Below, in pieces: positions 1-12,742 of a stretch of DNA of 64,000 bases. Both the position numbers and the translations under genes were made by a program. Under the pieces are notes generated by a model. That model did no database searches, was not told the DNA's origin, and saw nothing but the letters and a program-made list of their open reading frames with translations. The stretch comes from Paratrimastix pyriformis. Its lineage: Eukaryota > Preaxostyla > Paratrimastigidae. Location: NCBI GenBank assembly GCA_027972325.1, contig JAPMOS010000002.1, positions 718,001 to 782,000 of the forward strand, written 5' to 3'. The number at the start of each line of letters is the position of its first letter. Position 1 is the first letter of the stretch.

Positions 1-944
1 AGTCCTGGAAGCTCCCCGGGCCGGCGGGCGGCAGCGAGCCCCGGGTGCCGCCCTGCTGCACGTCCCGCCGCAGCTCGGCCATCTTGGGGCGGAGCTGGGA
101 CAGGCTGGTCACGCTGCGCCAACCGCATGGGGCGGGCAGGCGGGGCGAGAGGAGGTGCGAGTGAGTGCTCCACGGCCGAGATGGTAAGGGGGAAAAAAGG
201 GGGAGATGGCCTCGCGCAAGAAGGCATGGCGCGGGTGGTGACGGAGCCGGGGCGTGGGCGACGGACTCCATGGCCCGGAGGCCATCGACGAACTCCTCCT
301 CGGTCCACTCGCACATCTCCTTGCAGTGGCACCGCCAGGCCACCACCAGCATGACCACATCGTCGGGCTCCACGCCCAGCTCCTGGCACATCTGCTCCGT
401 CCCGGCGATGGAGATCATCGGCTCGTTGGGGTCCTTCAGCCGCATGAACTCGCGCTTTGCGGCCTGGCGCGCCTCGCCCTCCTAAAGGGTATGCCGCCAC
501 CGGTGTGAGCTGGTGGGTCGTCAACCTGAAAATCCAGACCGCGGGATCGTCAATCTCAAACTTAGAAAAGTCGAAAGAGCTCGTTTCTTCGACAGCGAAG
601 ACCCGGCCCTTGGTGACGTCGTTGCCCGATCCGTGGGACATTTTGCATTCGGTCTTGTCACCACCGCGGTTGGGGTAGGAGACCTCAAAACCGCGAGGTG
701 TGATAAGAAACTCAATTGTCACATTCCCCTCGGGAAGGCCCCCCGACGCACGGGTCTCATTGACCCAACGCCCGCGCGATTGGCAGCTCAACACGACGCA
801 ATTCTGAGAAAAGTTGGCACGGCAAAGGCAATGACCCTGAGGGTCGCGGAGCTGCAGCTGCAACGAGAAGTAGTATCCGGTGACGTTCCCGAAAACCTTG
901 ATCTTCATCCCCGGCTTGGCATTGAGCTGCTTCTGCATTTGCAT
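1..944 (-). CDS. Galectin-like domain fused to DCN1-like (DCUN1/PONY) domain, 3' partial
   Basis: Start ATG at 944; three exons read: 944-540, 481-267 and 113-1 (the last runs off the window). Exon 1 (135 codons, phase 0) reads as a galectin-type beta-sandwich: GNVTGYYFSLQL, then NFSQNCVVLSC, RGRWVNETR and a final FEVSYPN strand. The Trp and the E-x-R pair of the galectin signature are kept, but the sugar-contacting H-x-N-x-R is not. Exons 2-3 match the cullin-binding PONY domain of DCN1/DCUN1D (MRLKDPNEPMISIAGTEQMC, EEEFVDGLRAM, then SQLRPKMAELRRDV), the scaffold-type E3 that promotes NEDD8 transfer to cullins. The usual N-terminal UBA domain is absent. Introns start GTCTG and GTCCG. The DCN1 call is firm; the galectin call and the joining of both halves in one gene are inference from continuous splicing without an intervening stop. 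Confidence 0.72.
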   Translation of the reverse strand, partial: MQMQKQLNAKPGMKIKVFGNVTGYYFSLQLQLRDPQGHCLCRANFSQNCVVLSCQSRGRWVNETRASGGLPEGNVTIEFLITPRGFEVSYPNRGGDKTECKMSHGSGNDVTKGRVFAVEETSSFDFSKFEIDDPAVWIFRLTTHQLTPVAAYPLGGRGAPGRKARVHAAEGPQRADDLHRRDGADVPGAGRGARRCGHAGGGLAVPLQGDVRVDRGGVRRWPPGHGVRRPRPGSVTTRAMPSCARPSPPFFPLTISAVEHSLAPPLAPPARPMRLAQRDQPVPAPPQDGRAAAGRAAGRHPGLAAARRPGELPG

Positions 945-1142
945 TTTTGTTTTTTTGCTGCAAAGTAACCGATGAACCCGAGCAGGCGGAAAGAAAAATC
1001 AATGGTCGGCGGGGATGAGAAAAGTGCACGGACGCTGGGGTGAACTAACGTAACCCAGGGGAATCCTCAACTCGACCTCGAAGAAAGTCGTCGGGTGTGT
1101 TTGAGTCCTCTCCACTTTCCGCCTCTCGACTTTTTTGTTCCC

Positions 1143-1787
1143 ATGGCTCCTTCCAAATCTCAAACTTTGAGAAGGCAATTTATTGAGCTTCTCCGCAAGA
1201 ATTGGTTTGTGAAAGTGCGGAACAAGCGGACCTTCTGGGGAGAAATTTTTTTCCCGATCTATTCGTTTGCGCTGTTCATTCTCATTCAAAATACCACACC
1301 GAGGGAAGTCGTTCCGGCCGTTCGTGAGTATCCTGGCCTCGATGTCTTTCCCCTAAGCCCTATGCTCTGCTACGTCGCTTTGGGAACACCTCCTCCCTGC
1401 ACGATGCTAGCTTATTCTCCAAATACGACAGATGTCACAAATTTCATCCATGAACTCGAGATCGAGCAGCACCTAGTCGGGTTCACAAAGGGGTTCGCCT
1501 CCTCTGCAGCCGTCATTCAGCATTTGTGGGATCATCCCCAAACTGTCTTTGGAGGTCGGCCCTTTCCTTCTTCGCCCCCGACACCACTCTCGCAAATGTA
1601 GCTGTTGATATCAAGAGTCTCGATCCATTTGAATACACTCTGCGCACAAACACGACCCTCCTCAACGCGGTGATGGGGACTTCAGGCAACTTTTCGTCGT
1701 TCCTGATCTCCGGGTACACCAGCTTCCAACAAGCCCTGGATCAAGCCTTCAGTCTGTCTCCAACCGACCCCATGATCGCTCACTTCT

Positions 1788-1832
<45 letters not shown>

Positions 1833-4800
1833 CAGTCAACCTCCGCCTGCGTGCTGCTGGATCCGCGGGGAAGGTGGCCTTTGCGGAAACGGCCCAGCGC
1901 TTCCCTGCCCACAAGTCGGCCAACATCAGTCCGTCTTCCTTCCCCCATACAGCCCCCCCCCCCCCCCCGCCTCCCAATTCCCAACCCTTCCCGCCCCAGC
2001 GTGTGCCTGCCCTTGCGGTTTCTCTGACCGCACCGCCTTCTCTTTGTGCGTCCCCCCCCCCCCCCCCCACAGTCATCGGGACGTTGTGGCCCATCTCGAT
2101 GGCGATGGCCTTCATGTTCTCGGTGCAGTCGGTGATCATGGTCATCGTCCAGGAGAAGGAGGACCGCCTCAAGGAGAGCATGGCCATCATGGGCATGGAC
2201 GTCCGTCCCCACGCCGCTATCCCCCTCCCCCCCCCCCCCCGCCGTCCACCAAGCCGCTCTCCCCATCGCACTCCTTCTCACCATCTCACCTCGCTTGACC
2301 ATTTGCTCGACCATATGCAGATCCGGCTCTACTGGGTGAGCCACTACCTGACCTCGTTCGCCATGATGGCCGGCCTGGCCTGGGGGCCCTCGTGGTGGGC
2401 TTCATCCAGACCCCGGCGGCAGCATCGGCATCCTGGTGGGCCTGATGCTCCTCTACATCGTCTGCACCCCCCCCCCCCATCCATGCCCATCCGTCCCCTC
2501 GCCCCCGGTCATGGGGGGGGGGGGGGCCTCATGCCCACGACACACCCTCCGCGTCTGATCGGTTCCTTTCCCGCCCCACACCCCGACTGCCCCCCCCCCC
2601 CCCCCCCCCCTGCTGCAGCCGACCCTGATCGGGCTGTGTCTGATCATCGCGACCTTCTTCAGCCACCCCAAGGTGGCCGGGGCCATCGGTGTCTTCGCCA
2701 TCTTCATCCTGGGCGGGCTCTACTTCCTGTTCGACTACTTCGTCTTCACCATCACCCCCGCACCTCAATGGTCCGCCTCCCCCCTGCCCCCTGCGCGCCT
2801 TGCATGGCCAGGCACCACACAACAGAGGTTCGGGCAACCGAACTTCCATCGGGTGAGCGGAGAGGATGAACGCCTCGACATGCACCCCGTCAGGCCATGC
2901 CATACGGTCGCTCACCACGCGCATTCCCTTGCCCTGGGCTGGTCCGTGGGTGGGTTGTGGGTGGGTTGTGGGTGGGCAGGGCCTTCCACCTGGTCTCGCT
3001 GCTGAGCCCGGTGACCTTCATGAAGGGCGTCGGGACCTACTTCAAGACCGAGTTGACCCGCATGTACCTCGACGGGCCCCCCATCACCAACCTCTGGTCC
3101 GCCCGCCCACACCAGCCGCCTTCTCCCTTTCTGGATCGTACCACCCACCACCCACCACCTACCACCTACCACCCACCACCTACCACCACTACCCCTCCAG
3201 CCTCCCTTTCTGTACCGACATAGACGCAAACGCCCGATTTCACATCATTCCCATGGTGCCGCGCCTTCTTGTTTTAACCGCCTGCTCTTCGCGCCACCAC
3301 ACTCCCCCGGTGATCCCCGATGCTTGGCCACAGGGAGGGCTCCTACCCGCTGGCGTACAGTTTCATCTGGCTGCCCATCGACGCGGTCCTCTACGTCATC
3401 ATCGCCATCTACCTGGACTCCATCCTGCCCAGTCCCATCCTCCGCCCCCACATTCCCCACACCACCTCCCCTTCCTCCCCCTCTCCCCCTTCCCAGTTGC
3501 CACAGAGGTTCCATGACAACTACCACTTGAAGAGCACCATAGTGCTCTACAAGTGAAGTACTACTACTGTCCTCCATATCCCTTACACTTTCGTCCATCT
3601 TTTTCTCCACCCCATCACTCCCATCACCCTTTACTTCCACTAACCTCATCATCATCGTCCTCCACTATCCACCTTCTACTTTCCACACCTCCACCCGATC
3701 CAAATTCTTTTCTTCTCTCCCAATTCTTTTTTCTCCATCTTTCCACTTTCACCATCCACTATCTTTTTTTCCCCACACACCCTTCGATCTACTTTCTCCT
3801 CAACGGTCTCTTTTCCCTCTCCCCCCCTCTTTTTCCTTTCTCCATCCTTTTCACCTTGCCTTGCCTCAATTATCCCTTCCAAGATTCTTTTTAATCCAAT
3901 CCTTATCCCCAACCCATGCCATTCCTTTTCCGTTTTCGCATCCAAAAAACCAACCGCCGCAGAATAGAGAGTCTGCAACGACCAGCTCTTCTTATAGTCA
4001 CAACAATCCCTGAGCCTCCTTTCAATGATCACCTCCCCTCCCCCTCCCCTCCCCCTCCCCTGGTCATGACCACCCCGCCCCAATTGGCTATTGCGACCCC
4101 GTGGCTTGACCTCACACCTCTGGGTGACCCACCCCCACCCACCCCAGGCGAGTTCGGCAGCCCCAAGCCGTTCTATTACCCGTGCCTGCCCCGCTACTGG
4201 TGCGGCCGCAAGGGCAGCCCCCGGGGGACCGTCGCCCCGTCCCGCTACGAGCAGCTCAAGGGCCGCCCCGACGCGCCCCTCATCGAGATCCGCGCCCTGT
4301 GCAAGGTCCCGCCACCCAGCCAGCCACCCTCCTTCGTCCCCGTCCTACCCGTTGCAAGGCCCCCCCCCCCCCCCCCCCCCCCCCATCCCATCCCATCCTG
4401 CCCATTCCTCCGCCCTCGTGGCTGCTCCTCAATGGGACATGTTCCGGCCTGGGTGTTGGGGGCGGCGGTGCAGACCTTCTCCCGGCAGGGGCAGGTGGTG
4501 AAGGCCGTGCAGGGGCTCAACCTGGACATGTACGGGGGCCAGATCCTGGCCCTGCTGGGCCACAACGGGGCCGGCAAGACCACCACCATCAACATGCTCT
4601 GCGGCATGTACCCGCCCACGGGTCCGGGCCCACCACCTCTCTCGCCTGCCCCCGCACACACTGCGTACCCTTCCTCCATCTCATCCCTCCCGCGCCCACC
4701 GTTGATCCAGACGGTTGGGGATCCTCTTCTGCCCGCCCCGCCTCAATGCTCATCTCTGGGGGGATGGGGGGATGGGGCGCTGGGCGGCGGTCGGTGGTCG

Positions 4801-7800
4801 GCTGGGTTTTGCAGATGGGGAGGCCTACGTCTACGGGAACAGCATCACCGGGGAGATGGACCAGGTGCGCCACCGGCTGGGCGTCTGCCCCCAGGTCCGG
4901 ATCGATCCCCCACCCACCCACTCACCACCCCGGCTCCTTCGCCCCCACGCTGCCGCTGTCTGCTGCCTGGCCCGCCATCGCGGCGCGATTGGGCTCATCC
5001 GGGTTTCGTCTCATCTCATTTCTTTTTCCCCCTCCTGTGTGCTGTCTGTCCGGCTGTCCGGCTGTCCGGCTGTCTGTGTGCAGCATGACGTGCTCTTCCC
5101 CAACCTGACGCCCCGCGAGCACCTGCGGCTCTACGGGGCCCTCAAGGGCATGGAGCCCGCCCAGGCAGCCCAGATGGCCGAGGCGCTGATGCGCGAGGTG
5201 ATGCTCGACCAGGTCATGGACGCGGTCCGCTCGTCCCTCGACCCCATGACCCCATGCTCACCTTTCTGCCTCCCTGTCTGGACTTTCTGGCTCGATCCGT
5301 CCGCCCGCCCGTCGTGTCTGTCTCTCTGTCGCTCTGTGTGGCCGTCCTCCGCCGCAGTCGTGCACGACCTTCAGCGGGGGCATGAAGCGGAAGCTCTCGC
5401 TGGCCATCTCGCTGATGGGCGACTCGTCGGTCATCGTGCTGGACGAGCCCTCGGCCGGCATGGACCCCTGGTCGCGCAGCCGCATCTGGGGGCTCCTCCA
5501 GGCCCGCAAGCAGTCCAAGGCCATCATCCTCACGACCCACTTCATGGTCCGCCGGTGGCCCCCGCCCCGCCCCGCCTCTTCCCCTTCTGTGCGTCAGTGG
5601 ACGTGAGTGGGCGTGAGTGCTCCCGCCTCGGCCACGGGGACTCACTTCTGCCTGCGATGGGGCCGGGTTGGGGTTGGGCTGCCCACAGGAGGAGGCCGAG
5701 GTTCTTGGCGATCGGGTTGCCGTCATGTCGGGCGGCCGCCTGCGGATTGACGGGACGCCCCTCGAGCTGAAGGCCCACTTCGGGATCGGCTACGAGCTCC
5801 ACCTGACCACCGCCGGCCCGGCCTACCGGGGCGACCTGCTGGCCGAGATCTACAGCCGCCACCTGGCCGGCGCGGCCCGCAGCCCGACACCCCTGGGCCC
5901 TGACGGGCTGGCCACCATCACCCTGACTCCGGCCCCGAGCCCGGCCCCCGTCGGCCCGGGCCCCGTGACCCCGCCCTTCCTGGACGATGTCGACGGGACC
6001 TCGATCACCTCGCGGACGCCCCTCCTGCAGAGCCACATGGTGGGCGAGCGGCGCATCCTCTCCGACGTGCACGCCGCCAACGAGGTCACCCTGGGGCTGC
6101 CCCTCCACGGCACCAGGTCCGCTCCCCGCCCGCCCACCCACCCCCACCCGGCCCACACTCAGGGATGACAAGCTCACCCGGCCTGCTCTCGCTCTCTGCT
6201 CACCCGCCGATTATCGTGGGGCTGCAGCCGGTTTGCGGATCTGTTCGACGAGATCGAGGCCCGCAAGGCCGAGCTGGGCATCCACTCGTACACCATCAAC
6301 ATGTCCACCCTCGAGGAGGTCACCCCCGCCTGCCTTGCCCCTCTTGTCTTGCCCCCTCCCTGTCTGGCCCCCTTGCCCCCTCCCTGCCTTTGGCTGCCAC
6401 GCCAGCCGCGGTGTCTGGCCAATGTTGTTGACACTGATTCGGGGCTTTGTTTTTGTTTTGCAGGTTTTCCTGAAGATCGCCGAGGAGGAGGCCCTCGCCT
6501 CGGAGGCCATCCGCGAGAAGCAGCGCGTCCGTCCCCCGACTCACCCACCCACCCACCCACCCACCACTGCCCGCTGCTCCCCCCGTGCCTCCTCACCTGA
6601 TCGCTGTGGTTTGATTTCCCTCCCCCCGCCTCCCCTCCCCCCGCCTCTGACGGCCTCTCAGCTCGAGGAGGCCCACCGCCGGAAGAAGGGCTGCGCCTGC
6701 TGCCAGAAGCGCAGCTCCCCGGGGGACGCGCGGCCCCCGTCGGCCACCTCCTCGAAGAGCTCGGCCACCCCCGGCCCGGCCGCCCTCGAGCAGGAGGCCT
6801 TCGTCCGCATGCGGGAGACCCTGCGGCCCCACCGCAAGCCCTCCATGGCCAAGCAGGTCACTGGCCCCCCCATCCCAGCCCCCCTGCCTGCCCACTCGGT
6901 CTTGCCCCGCCGCCCATTTGGGGGATCCTGAACAGCCAATCCAACCCATCCATATTCAGCCTAGGAGATCGCTGCTATGTTGGGCGAGCCCGTCTCGGGC
7001 GAGCGCACCAAAGTGAATGATTCCATCTTCGACGGCCTTGCCGTCCCCGCACACCCCTCACCACCGTCCCTCTTGCCGTGCCTGGGCCGCCGGTCCTGTG
7101 GGTGGCGCTCGCTGTCTGTCTGTCTGTGTGGCCTGATGGGCGGGTGGGGGCAGGTGAAGGCCATCATCCGCAAGAAGCTGACCAACTTCCGGCGCGACTA
7201 CCGGGTGGTCGTGGGCGGGATGGTCTCGCCCCTGATCATGATCGCCATCATCATCATCTACCAGCTCTCCGTCGTCAACGTCGTCACCGACGCCACCCCA
7301 ACCTCCATGACGTCTGCCCGCGCCCGCCCGCCGTCCTGGCCCCCCTGTGCGGGATACGGGCGGAGATCACCCCTGCACGGGGTGTGTAGAGGTATATCAC
7401 CCCGGGGGTTTGCTGACCACCCATCCCCATCCCCCCCCCCCCCCCCCCCCGGCGGCCAGTGCCAAGACGATCGGCATGCCGGGGATGCAGATCCCTTACG
7501 TGGCCCCGGCGGACATCGGCCTGGCCAACGAGGACCCGGGCTGCCTGACGGCCACCCAGCGGGCCGGCTTCTTGGGCAACTTCACCCAGGTCCGCGCCAC
7601 CCCCCTGCCACCTCCATCCATCCATCCTCACCCCAATCCACTCGCCTCGCCCCTGCATGCCACCAGTACAACGTGGGCAAGGCGGTGCTGTCGCCGCAGT
7701 TCTACCCGACCAGCAACATGACCTACATGAACGACGTGCTCGCGTGGGCCTCGGACGGCCTCTCGACGGACACCATGTTCGGCGGGATGCAGCTGAACAA

Positions 7801-9588
7801 CATCTCCCGGCCCGCCGCCGACTCGCTCTTCTACAGCGCCCACTACCTCTACGCGTCCGTCCCCGCCCGCCCGCCCGCATATCCACCATCCACCTCTGGA
7901 TGATGTTGGGGCTCGATGATTGATGTCGGTTGTTGTTGTTTTGTTGTTGTTGTTGTTGTTCTTGTTGTTGTCTGCTCCCCCGCAGCACCCGGAACTCGTA
8001 CTCGCTGCCCGTGATGACGGGGGCCCTGCACGAGGGCGCCCTGCGCCACGCCCTGCGGACCCTGACCGGCCTCAACGAGACGGCCGTCCAGGGGGCCTCC
8101 ATCCGGTCCTCGTACGCGGCCATGCCCAGCTCGATCAACTTCGGCGTGGTGGCCCTTAACCTGGTGGCGGCCTGGCTCTTCACCCAGGCCATCACCATGC
8201 CCGTGGTCATGTTCGCCGGCCAGATCGTGGGCGAGAAGCAGACCCTCTGCAAGAACCAGATCCTGCTCAGCGGGGCCTCGCGGCTCTCCTACTGGCTGGG
8301 CAACCTCATCGCCGACTACGCCCTCTGGCTCGCCATGGCCATCGTATGCACCGTCGGTCCGTACGCCCCCCGCCGGCGCGCCCTCGGTGTGTGCGTGTGT
8401 GTGTGCGTGCGTGCGTGTGCGTGCGTGCGTGCGTGTGTGTGTCGAGTAAAGTGCGTGTGCGTGTGCGTGTGCGTGTGCGTGTGTGTGTGTGTGTCTGGGG
8501 GTGTGAATGGGTGTGGGGCGCTCAACAGGCCGCGATGATCGCTCATGACCCTCCCGCCCGCCTCGCCCCGATAGCGATGGTGATCATCCAGCTGAACTGC
8601 TTCGTGGCCACCTCGCCGGCCGTCTGGATTGTGCTGCTGCTGCTCCACGGGCTGGTGGTGGTCCTGCTGGCCTACCAGCTCAGCTTCCTCTTCTCCCAGA
8701 TGGAAACCGTCCGTGCCCCCCCCCCCCCCACACACACACACACACACACACACACATAACTGCATTCTACTGACAATATCACCGCATTAATATCACCGCA
8801 TGATATTCGTTCCGGTGTCCGGGCAGACCCAACGGACCCTGGGCCCGATCCTGTCCTGGATCTGCATGGTGCCGTACATCGTCAACATGGTGCTGGCGGG
8901 CAACCCGCCGCTGCCCGTGCGGGTGATCTTCTCGATGATCCCCGTGTTCAACGTCATGCAGTCCATCCTGACGATGGCCTTCCAGACCGTCCCCATCCCC
9001 TCGGCAAAGTACCTCGGCTGGTCGGACGGTCCGTCTTGCGCGCCCTTGGGGGATGGGCCTGGGCATCGGTGATGGCCTGTTTGACTGTCCCGCTGTCCAT
9101 GATGGTGATGAGACGAAATCATCATCATACTCGGATGGCGACCTGCCCATCATTCCGCTGCCCCCGACCTTGTCCATGATGATATCCTGCTCGTCCGAGG
9201 GTAATCACGGCCTGCCCATGCCGGATGTCTTCACCACCATCCAATCATGATCATCATCATCATCATCTATCGCCCGCAGCCATGACGAGCTGGTCGGAGG
9301 GCACCATGGCCCTGCCCCTGGCCTGGATCGGGCTGGTCGTCGACGTGGTGGTCCTCTTCGTCTGCGTCCTCTACAGCGACCGGGCCACCCGCTTCGCCAA
9401 GTCCGGCCCTCCTCCCCCGCCCCCATGCCCCCGCCCCCATGCCCCCGCCCTGTTTGGCCCAAGTTGCGCCTTCGTCCCCCGTCACCTTCGGCCAAGCCCC
9501 CGCCCCCAGACCTCAGCCCCCCTTCATCCCCTGGCCTCCATTCCCCTGACCCCCCATTGGTTTTCCATGGCCCCAAGGTGTGCCTTCA

Positions 9589-9626
<38 letters not shown>

Positions 9627-12115
9627 TCGCCATCCCCACGAACGCCCCCTCCCATCCACCCCTGCTTTCGGCTCTCTTGTCGCAACAGCGGCGCGTGCTG
9701 CGGAGGCCACCGGTCCCGGCGGGGCGGCTGCTGCGGGCGGCGGTCCAAGTCCGAACGACAAGGTCCTCCCATGCCGCCCCACGAGCGGCAGCCCCTTCTG
9801 GCCGACGGCCTCGGCGGCATCGACCGACCCGCCCTCTTGGCGCCCTCGCCCGCGGAGGGCGGCAATGGTGAGTCTCACCCCCCGCGCAACCAACCGGGGG
9901 CAGAGCGACCGCGCAGCTGCCCCACCTCCCCGCCATGCAATGGGTGGCTATCCCTCCATGCGTCTCTCCTCGTTCCCTCCCCTCACCCCCTGGCGCAGGC
10001 CCTTCGGGGACGGTCAGCCCCGGCCCCGTCTCGACCGCGGTGCGGCCCCTGCCCGCGGGTGTGGTCGACGAGGACGTCCTGGCCGAGGCGGCCCGCCTGC
10101 GGGCGCCCCCCGCCCCCGGGACCCCCGAGGTGCTCATCCGGATGCAGGGCCTCTCCAAGATCTACCCCTCCCGCACCCCCACTGAGGTCCGCCCCACGCC
10201 GCCCTCCCCGCTGCCTCCTGCGCAGGATTTTAGCGGGCCCACGCGCTGCCGCTGCCGGGTTTTTGGTTTGAACATCCCCCCCCCCCCCCCCCCCCCGCCT
10301 GCCGCTCGGTGCAGGCGCCGCGTGTTGTGGTGAACCATCTGACGCTGGGCATCAACGAGGGCGAGTGCTTCGGGCTCCTGGGCCCCAACGGTCCGCTCCC
10401 CGTCCATCGCTTCCTCCCCCAGCCTGCTTCATGGCGGCCGCCCTGCCATCCCCTCCCAACACCGGACGCCTCCTCATCTCGGGGGTGCGGTTCGGTGTCT
10501 GGCTGCCTGCCCGTGCCTGCCCTGTCCTGCCGTGCAGGTGCGGGCAAGACCACGACCTGCTCCATCCTGACGGGCATGATCCCGGCGGCCGAGGGCTCGG
10601 CCCGGGTCATCGGCCAGGACGTGCTCGACGACGCGGGCCTCCAGCAGGCCTACAAGTCCCTCGGCTACTGCGCCCAGACCAACGTCCTCTGGAACAACCT
10701 CACCTGCCGCGAGCACCTCCGGGTCCGCCGCCGCAACCCAGCCACCCGCCACCCCAGAGCGTTTTTGCCGCGGGCGGAGGGAGGCCTCGTGTTTGACCGA
10801 CACGACACGAAACACTCACCGCGGGCACCTTCGCTGTTGTCTGTCTGGATCGCCGGGGGGGGTCGGGTCCCGCAGTTCTACGCGCGGCTGAGCGGCCTCT
10901 CGGGGCCGTACGTCGAGCAGGCCGTCGAGGGCACCCTCGCCCAGGTCCGCCCACACTCCGCCCATTGGCCCCCCCTTGGCGGCCCACCGGCACGCGTGAC
11001 GGTTTTTGACACTCGGCGGATGGGAATTTTGGGGGGGCGTGCCCAGTGCGACCTGCTGAAGCACGCGGACAAGCTGGCCAACGAGCTCAGCGGGGGCAAC
11101 ATGCGCAAGCTCTGCGTGGGCATCGCCCTGATCGGCGACCCGCGGGTGGTCTTCCTCGACGAGCCCTCGACCGGCCTCGGTCCGCAGGCCGACATCGCTC
11201 CCCCTCGCGGCATGTTTCATGCATCCCCCCCGGTCATCCTCACCCACCGGTCATCCTCATCCCCCGTCATCCTCATCCCCCGGTCATCAACTCTCGTCAT
11301 CCCTGCCCCGGCCATTCCCTCCGCCAGACCCCGCCGCCCGGCGGGCCCTGTGGGAGCTGATCAAGCGCGAGCGGGACCGGCGCTGCATCGTGCTGACGAC
11401 CCACTCGATGGCCGAGGCCGAGGCCCTCTGCTCCCGGATCGGCATCATGGTCAACGGGTCCGTCCGCCCACTCCGCCTGGTGCCCGCCCCGCCCCCGTCT
11501 CCCTGGGCCGTGTGTCTTTGTGCGCACGCACGCCTCTTTCACCCACCACGGCATACGATCTGCTCGGTGGTGCGCCCAGCTCGCTGGAATGCCTGGGCTC
11601 GGCCCAGCGCCTGAAGGATAAGTACGGGCTGGGCTGGACGGTGGAACTGCGCGCCCGCCCTCAGGCCATGATGGGTGTTCAGGCAGCCGCCACGAGCATG
11701 GCCGCCCCGCCCGACCCGGCGGCGCCCCCCATGATGATGATGCCCCAGCCCATGACCATGGCCCAGGCCCAGGCGCCGATGCCCGAGCCGCTCCGCCCCC
11801 GGATGGAGGCCCTCGTCCGGGAGGTCTTCGGCCCCTGCGTCTCGCTCGAGAAGGAAATCAAGACCACCTTCACCTTCACTGTACATGTCCGCTGCAGCCC
11901 AGCCCCCCGCCCATCGCCCATCGCCCTCCCCATCCCTCCTGGCTCATGTGATTATGGGTGTGCAGGGAGCCATTCAGCTGGGCCCCGTCTTCCGGGCCCT
12001 GGAGGCGCGCCGCCAGGCGGGCGAGCTGGAGGAGTTCTCGGTCTCCCAGCCCACCCTCGAGCAGGTCTTCATCCGGTTCGCCCGCACCCAGGAGGAGGAC
12101 GTCCAGGCCTCGTAA
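1143..12115 (+). CDS. Full-size ABC transporter, subfamily A
   Basis: Lipid-exporter-type ABCA protein, roughly 1,800 residues in about 33 exons, ATG 1143 to TAA 12115. Starts with the family's cytosolic lead-in ([20 protein letters not shown]) into TM1; a large lumenal region follows, then TM helices (exons 2073-2200, 2321-~2455, 2619-2770, 2980-3096, 3334-3431). NBD1: Walker [10 protein letters not shown] (exon 4474-4621), signature FSGGMKRKL and Walker [13 protein letters not shown] (5358-5546), then [16 protein letters not shown] (5690-6117). TMD2 begins VKAIIRKKL at 7154 and runs to about 9400. NBD2: Walker A split by an intron (GPNG at 10391, AGKTT at 10540), signature LSGGNMRKL, Walker [11 protein letters not shown] (11047-11179), switch His in [12 protein letters not shown] (11327-11458). 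Ends LEQVFIRFA, typical of ABCA tails. Exon 2321-~2455 loses frame twice at C runs. Substrate unknown; membrane location is not shown by the sequence. Confidence 0.95.
1789..1832 (+). repeat. CTCCTG hexamer repeat in ABCA intron
   Basis: About seven tandem copies of CTCCTG immediately upstream of a 3' splice site (CCCAG at 1831-1835), so it doubles as the polypyrimidine tract of the intron between exons 1602-1751 and 1836-1928. Confidence 0.8.
2590..2610 (+). repeat. Poly-C tract (21 C) before a 3' splice site
   Basis: Pure C run ending eight bases before the exon at 2619 of the ABCA gene. One of many such tracts in sense-strand introns; others in this gene lie at 2052-2068, 4360-4384, 7431-7450 and 10276-10296. 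Exact lengths are doubtful because homopolymers are hard to sequence. Confidence 0.85.
3432..4147 (+). other. Long pyrimidine-rich ABCA intron
   Basis: At about 716 nt this is the longest intron of the ABCA gene. It starts GTCCCATCC after an exon ending SILP and ends CACCCCAG before the exon opening GEFGSPKPF. It is rich in C and T on the sense strand and relatively AT-rich around 3550-3970. No coding exon, RNA gene or transposon could be recognised in it. Confidence 0.6.
8389..8495 (+). repeat. GT-rich microsatellite in ABCA intron
   Basis: Alternating GTGTGC / GCGTGC / GTGTGT units, with one interruption near 8443, inside the intron between exons ending about 8355 and starting 8575. A short CA repeat lies in the next intron at about 8732-8756. 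Confidence 0.8.
9590..9625 (+). repeat. Poly-C tract (36 C) in ABCA intron
   Basis: Longest C homopolymer of the window on the plus strand, within the intron that ends at the exon around 9690. Its length is probably unreliable. Confidence 0.8.
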
Positions 12116-12742
12116 ATCCTCGGCCGTCCATCTCGATGGCCCGGAGACTCCCCTCTCCAGCTGTTTGTTACCTCTTTTACCCCTCCCACTCTCTGCCGGT
12201 TTCGCATTTTGCGTTTCCTTGTTTGTCTTCTTTTTCTGCTGATGATTCTTGTCTTCTCATTGGTTTGAGTCCGTTTGCGACTTTTTCTGGGATCTGGCGG
12301 TGGTTCTGGATTCCTGCAATCTTTGCTTTCTGTTTTTTGGTCGCACGGATGGGCCATGTTCCTTTCCTTGCCGACAACAGGGCAGTATCGCCCAACCCAC
12401 CTTTTGTTGACGGGATCCCACGATGGCCTGATGAAAATTGAACTGGGAGGCCCCTGGTGGTTGGCGGTTGGGGGTGGTGCTCATCTCGTGAGCGCCGGGC
12501 ATCCACGACACTTCCCCCGAAAATCTTATCAGGCAGAGGTGCACCCCGGGCGGGCCCAGTTGGATCCAGTCCCGGGCGCCCACTCTGAGTTCTCACTCTG
12601 GACTCTCGATGGCAGAGTTGGGTGAGCGGATCCATTGCGACCGGCACGCAGCGAGGGCCACCGTGTGTCGGCGCGGTGGACAAGTGGGGCACACCCATCC
12701 GGCGGGTCGTCGTCCACGCCAGGTGGGTTACTGGCTCTGCCG
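12116..12742. other. Intergenic region between ABCA and the first UNC-93-like gene
   Basis: Holds the ABCA 3' end and the promoter region of the next gene, both on the plus strand. Less GC-rich than its flanks around 12150-12330. No RNA gene, repeat or convincing ORF seen; reading frames here do not connect to a conserved domain. Confidence 0.5.

Noticed and set aside
6977-7050. Possible extra ABCA exon ([15 protein letters not shown])
   Set aside because: The exon ending MAKQ joins directly to VKAIIRKKL at 7154 in the manner of ABCA proteins; the piece lacks clear splice sites and family similarity.
8389-8760. GT/CA repeats considered as a CRISPR-like or telomeric array
   Set aside because: No spacer-repeat structure and no telomere-type unit; they are microsatellites inside ABCA introns.
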